A program made the translations under genes and the position numbers. A stretch of 11,438 bases of DNA from positions 1 to 11,438 of the forward strand of contig JAUCNG010373706.1 of assembly GCA_032353305.1 (NCBI GenBank), written 5' to 3'. The notes under the pieces are model-generated. The model was not told where the DNA came from, made no database searches, and saw nothing but the letters and a program-made list of their open reading frames with translations. The number at the start of each line of letters is the position of its first letter. The stretch's first letter is position 1. Origin of the DNA: Cephalothrix spiralis (lineage: Eukaryota; Nemertea; Palaeonemertea; Archinemertea; Cephalotrichidae). Below are positions 8,054 through 11,438 of the stretch, piece after piece.

Positions 8054-10112
8054 CTATAATAAATAAATAAAATAATTGAAAAAATGGCGAATCGATACAG
8101 TTAGTTGGGTTTCCGGTACACTTTTTATTTGACAAGTTATTATGCCGAAGTGATGTTTCCTAGTGCCATAAACTGGTTTTAAAGTTCCAATTACCTACAT
8201 TTTGGTATAATTTGAAATATTCTAGCTCCCAATTTGCCACACCTACATTATAAATTTAAGATTTGGGGGTTCCGGTACAGTAGCAGTAGCATAAAATAAT
8301 ATCCTTCACTACCTTAATCCGAATTGGAATGATACCAAAACTGCTCTAAGGTGAACCACCCTACTACCGGAGCCACACCACCTTGGGAGTGGGTGGGCAT
8401 ATTCTATAAAAGTGTATATCAAAATGAAGCTTATGCATTATGAATGTAGCATATTACAGACACTAATTTAGAATTAGAAATAGGGCGTTATATTGCTTGA
8501 AAATGCTTCAAATGCCAAAAACAATGACGTAGATTAGTTGAAGTCACCAAGACCTTTATTTTGATATGTTACAAGCCATACTTATAGTATCTTTGTAACC
8601 CACCACCCAGGTATACCGGAACCCATCCCCCCAACAAACAACAGTTTGAAAAATCAATATGTAGGCCTACCTGAAATAAACCTAATTATACAAAAAGTTG
8701 TATGTATGTTGTCGAAAGGTTATATTTAAATATAATATTCGAAATTTCAACTTGGCACCCAATTTTAACAATTATTTTTAGGGTCTTGGAAAAATTACTA
8801 CCCGAGGAGACCCGAGTCCGACGATAGTCTTTAAAAATGTCCGCGAGGTTACCATAGAAATAGTGACGTCACTGATTGTAAATAAAATATAGATGGTCCA
8901 AATTTCTTTTTCGGAAATTCAGTTTTGCATACCAAACACAATGGTAGTAATAATAGGACCTAAAGCTAAAAGCATAATGGATATCATAGGTAAAGTTAAA
9001 CCAGTGTTCATTTTGATTGTTACTGTCGGGATAGACAGTGACATACGTCATCGAGGCCGATCACTTGTCAACCTGAGCACCACCCCATTGGCTTCTCTTA
9101 TCATGACGTCATACAGTACTCGATATAATAAAGTTTACAAAATTTATTCGGCTCTCGACCTAGGCCGTCTATAGCCTCTACCAACGCACGGAGTTGATCA
9201 TGGCTGACGAAACATTTATTGAAGCGTACCTTGAATTGTTGTACTTGGTATATCAGTGATCCTTGTAGATAGGTGTCCAACTCTCATTAGCAGGTTTTCG
9301 AACTTCTTTAAATACACCATTAATTCAGTTGCACTAGGCCTATCTCTTGGATCAATTTGCCAACACTTTTTTATGATGTTCTCTATTGGTTGTGGACAGT
9401 TATATGGTATATCCGGCCTCCAACCTTGTAATATTCTCAATGCAAAATAGGCCTGGCTATAACCTTTAATAGTACTTACACAAGTCATCAATTCTAGAAA
9501 AATGAATGACAGGGACCATATATCTGTTTTTGAGGTTTTGATGTATTCCGAGTTAACAGCATTTAATTCCGGAGCAGTTATTGCCAAAGCTCCACCAGAG
9601 CTCATTGAAGGCGTATCTCGTCTCAAGAAGTCAAAGTCACTCAGTTTAGCTCGACCAAATTTATCAATTAAAATATTATCCCATTTGAGATCTCTGTGGA
9701 CTTTTTCTTTGGAATGCAGGAATTCAATCGCACTAATTATATCTTTAGCCCATCTCAAGTATTTTTCAGCGGTAAGCACGGTTGTAAGGTTTTTTTCGAG
9801 ATGTCTACCGTGTGCCCTCTCCATTATGATGTATGCTGTATCATTTTCGAAATATAGTCCATATAATTGAATGATATTGTCATGTTTCAATATATTCCAG
9901 GCCTCACAAACTTCTTCAATGTGTTTTCTGCTTCTTTGTTTTTTATCTTCATCCAGGTAAATTTCTTTCAGAGCTGCGTCTTTATCATCCCATGTACATT
10001 CATTAACTGTTCCAAAATATCCGATTCCCAACCTTTTATTATTTTTCTTTATTCTTTTTTCGAAGCTTTCTTTTGTTAGTATATGAAAAGAATAAGTAGA
10101 TTTTTCAGCCAT
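6981..10112 (-). CDS. Protein kinase-TPR fusion protein, two coding exons, 651 aa
   Basis: Coding exons run 10112-9230 and 8053-6981. The first ends CAA-G|gtacgc and the second begins ..tttattatag|AT-GAA, so the split Asp codon keeps frame. Residues 1-294 form a protein kinase domain and 297-651 are eight TPR units, presumably a protein-binding superhelix that presents substrates or receives a signal; the pathway is unknown. The CWxxDPxxRP block points to the TK/TKL kinase group. The TPRs are of the kinesin-light-chain type (44 residues, xHGKDSQSDDIA linkers). No signal peptide or membrane segment was seen, so it is likely cytosolic. ATG at 10112 is chosen because it precedes the kinase fold and has an A at -3 and G at +4. 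The alternative is two separate genes, but the TPR exon has no convincing start of its own and the phases match. Confidence 0.82.
7257..7784 (-). repeat. 132-bp tandem coding repeats (TPR units 3-6)
   Basis: Four consecutive 132-bp units (7784-7653, 7652-7521, 7520-7389 and 7388-7257). The plus-strand marker ATGTCATCAGATTG recurs at 7387, 7519, 7651 and 7783, exactly 132 apart. Units 4 and 5 differ at about 11 of 132 positions by eye. This implies recent unit duplication or gene conversion within the TPR array. Confidence 0.88.
8104..8635. repeat. Possible decayed inverted-repeat element with CCGGTA motifs
   Basis: GTTGGGTTTCCGGTACAC at 8104-8121 faces GTATACCGGAACCC at 8611-8624, followed by CCCCAAC. 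An inner pair sits at 8265-8280 and about 8361-8374. The arms are short and interrupted and no target duplication is clear, so the element interpretation is weak. Confidence 0.3.
8846..8871. promoter_or_regulatory. X-box-like plus CRE-like sites
   Basis: A partial RFX-type half-site (GTTACCATAGAAA) lies next to a full CRE octamer TGACGTCA (8864-8871); a second CRE lies at 9104-9111. This combination is known in animal promoters, but here it sits in an intron with no detectable transcript start, so function is speculative. Confidence 0.22.
9230..10112 (-). CDS. Kinase-domain exon, TKL-like, DFD variant
   Basis: 883 nt, 294 codons plus one base. Glycine-rich loop LGIGYFGTV (28-36), ATP-binding Lys49 in AALKEI, likely helix-C Glu66 or Glu67, catalytic loop VHRDLKWDN (138-146) with Asp141, Lys143 and Asn146, then LSDFDFLRR: metal-binding Asp159 is kept but the DFG Gly is Asp161. 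APE is present (180-182), helix F begins DIW (197-199), and KCWQIDPRDRP (249-259) closes the domain. All residues needed for phosphotransfer are present, so it is probably active, with unusual activation-loop geometry. The whole kinase domain sits in one exon. An in-frame TAA lies 30 bases past the donor, which is why the stretch looks like a stand-alone 298-residue gene. Confidence 0.9.
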
Positions 10113-10145
10113 TTTCTGAAAGGGACCAAAACAGAAACTGTTTAT
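10113..10145 (-). other. Candidate 3' splice site just upstream of the kinase ATG
   Basis: On the minus strand a pyrimidine-rich run (TTTCTGTTTTGGTCCCTTTC) ends in AG at 10117-10116, three bases before the ATG. An in-frame TAA lies farther up. This is what a 5' UTR exon junction looks like, so the transcript probably starts in an upstream non-coding exon that cannot be located here. Confidence 0.5.
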
Positions 10146-10225
10146 TTAATGATTCACCGTAAAAATGTGTCTGTATACAAGTTTAATTTTAGTAGTAATT
10201 TTAAAGACTTTTCAAAACAAATCTT

Positions 10226-10428
10226 GCCGGCGTTAAAAAAAAATTTTCAAATAATCTCGTCGCCGGTAAAAAAAAGAAAATCATTTTTCTAAAACTTGAA
10301 GTCTGAAATTTTCCGTCGGCGGAAAAAAAATTTACCCCTACGATTTTTTTTAATTTGACGTCCAAAAAATTCCACCGGCGGTAAATTTTTTTTTAAATTT
10401 CCATTTTTTTGGAAATTCTCACCGGCGG
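10226..10428. repeat. CCGGCGG-type motifs in A/T homopolymers
   Basis: Five related GC-rich blocks in otherwise nearly pure A/T: GCCGGCG at 10226, CGCCGG at 10261, TCGGCGG at 10316, ACCGGCGG at 10374 and ACCGGCGG at 10421. Four are directly followed by G or T and a long A/T run. Arms at 10323-10336 and 10380-10393 are perfect inverted repeats of 14 bp. This could be a decayed foldback element or a cluster of binding sites upstream of the kinase gene. Confidence 0.55.
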
Positions 10429-11438
10429 ATCCGTAAACCAAGCAATTAAAAAAAGGCCTAAACCGTATAATTTTCTTTTTCATAAGATTCAGAATATCTC
10501 AAAACCTAATGTCGATGATCGATCGATTGTCGCAGTCTATATATTGATATAAATGGATTGGTCTACAAATCAAAAAATTAATACAGTAAATCCTCTAAAA
10601 TCTGGGCACGGTCTGGACCAGTAATTTTTCCAAAATAGGAGTATATCAACTTTTAAAATAAAAATAATTGAATTATATTACTAAATAATATACCCTTTCC
10701 AAAATTCGGTACTTTTCAAAAACGCCCATCATATGGCGAAATTAGCTCAATTTCTATTCTAGACTGGTGACCAAAAGGACCTTCTTAAGTCTAAATTGGA
10801 ATATATTGGAACTTGAAGGGTATCGTGGGTTCACAGATACCTTTTGTCTAGATTAGCATTAAAATATAAAAAAATGCTAAATTTTTCGTTTTATAGCATA
10901 TATTTTAAAAAAAGGATGTATACGGGAACCAGTCTATTGTGTATATCTCAGTAACGGCTGGATTTAGGCTATATAATTGTATTACCAACAGATAGAAATA
11001 TGACAATAATCAACCCATATCCAATCTACTTGCCATGTTCGCGATTAGCCTCTGGTTAGCGCTGGCTGTCTTTTGAAAAAAGACTTACTCATTTCAAATG
11101 CATAACTCGATTAGTATTGTGGAGGCGGAACATAGGACATGTAACTAGTCTACTTCTTGACAAAATCGAAGAAAACTTTGATGAAAGATTACTATGAATT
11201 GACTGTAGGACAAATCAAAATGGTTTCCTTTTATGAAACACGAACAAATTCTCGACAGAAAAGTGAAAAAAAAATACACTTTAGGTCCATATTTAGACCT
11301 ACAATCAGTATTTAATGATTTTATGTGACTGTCAAAATGTTTAATCCAGGTGTTTTGAATCAAAACCCTCACAATGTGAGAGAATTTCCTCACTTCTAAA
11401 AGTAAGTTTTTTTAACATTTTGTATGCTCAACTTTCAT
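10429..11438. other. Non-coding, nothing recognised
   Basis: AT-rich sequence with only short open frames lacking recognisable protein content, including 11393-11145 on the minus strand. Minor structures: overlapping GATCGATC near 10515-10527 and a small GTCTTTT/AAAAGAC-type hairpin near 11069-11085. The last hexosaminidase exon was looked for on the plus strand here and not found. Confidence 0.6.

Larger units (their letters stand above)
8054..9229 (-). other. Kinase-TPR intron, 1176 bp
   Basis: Minus-strand donor AAG|gtacgc and acceptor tttatttattatag. It contains four copies of a GGTTCCGGTA-type motif, two in each orientation (8107-8120, 8267-8279, 8361-8372 and 8611-8623), perhaps a decayed inverted-repeat element. 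It also has two CRE octamers (8864-8871 and 9104-9111) and a short CG-richer patch near 8800-8850. Open frames at 8869-9174 on both strands have no recognisable content. Confidence 0.75.

Noticed and set aside
8054-8135. ATG at 8135 as the start of a stand-alone TPR gene
   Set aside because: The 27 extra residues are translated AT-rich intron, and a clear acceptor lies exactly at the start of the TPR homology with a phase matching the kinase donor.
8869-9174. Overlapping open frames on both strands in the kinase-TPR intron
   Set aside because: Neither has recognisable protein content, and two overlapping antisense frames of under 100 codons are expected by chance.
9256-10079. Plus-strand open frames at 9256-9450, 9502-9870 and 9867-10079
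   Set aside because: They are antisense shadows of the kinase exon with no domain signature.
11145-11393. 82-codon minus-strand open frame as a small gene
   Set aside because: It shows no recognisable domain, sits in AT-rich DNA, and has no supporting splice or promoter context.
1-11438. CRISPR array, operon or phage-type system
   Set aside because: The window has spliced animal genes; the only regular repeat is the in-frame 132-bp TPR array with no spacer structure.

Overview
The window is eukaryotic nuclear DNA. Coding exons of 70-205 bp are bounded by GT/AG splice sites, lie in AT-rich introns of 0.4-1.3 kb, and are surrounded by non-autonomous mobile-element debris. No bacterial gene spacing or ribosome binding sites are seen. 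The protein types (lysosomal beta-hexosaminidase; a protein kinase joined to kinesin-light-chain-style TPRs), the AT-rich introns, a tRNA-derived SINE, foldback elements and four copies of TACATGTA suggest a marine invertebrate, perhaps a bivalve mollusc. That placement is inference; only 'animal' is reasonably secure.

Plus strand, 350-6259: seven consecutive internal exons of a glycoside hydrolase family 20 beta-N-acetylhexosaminidase (HEXA/HEXB-like). All seven joins keep one open frame of about 279 residues, including the catalytic Asp-Glu pair. The N-terminal exons lie before base 1. The last exon or exons were not found after 6259. The introns hold a 458-bp foldback/MITE (1508-1965), a hAT-like MITE (2306-2595), a reverse-oriented tRNA-derived SINE (about 5100-5393), a 26-bp perfect palindrome (1038-1063) and smaller hairpins.

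Minus strand, 10112-6981: two long open stretches look like separate genes but join across one 1176-bp intron with matching phase. They make one 651-residue protein: an N-terminal TKL-like kinase domain (DFG changed to DFD) followed by eight 44-residue TPR units. A candidate poly(A) signal lies 75 bp beyond the stop, and a strong splice acceptor just before the ATG suggests an upstream 5' exon. The hexosaminidase and kinase-TPR genes are on opposite strands, either convergent or with the kinase-TPR gene nested in a large hexosaminidase intron. Nothing suggests that they work together.

From 10113 to 11438 no gene was recognised. The notable structure there is a set of CCGGCGG-type motifs embedded in A/T homopolymers 110-320 bp upstream of the kinase ATG.
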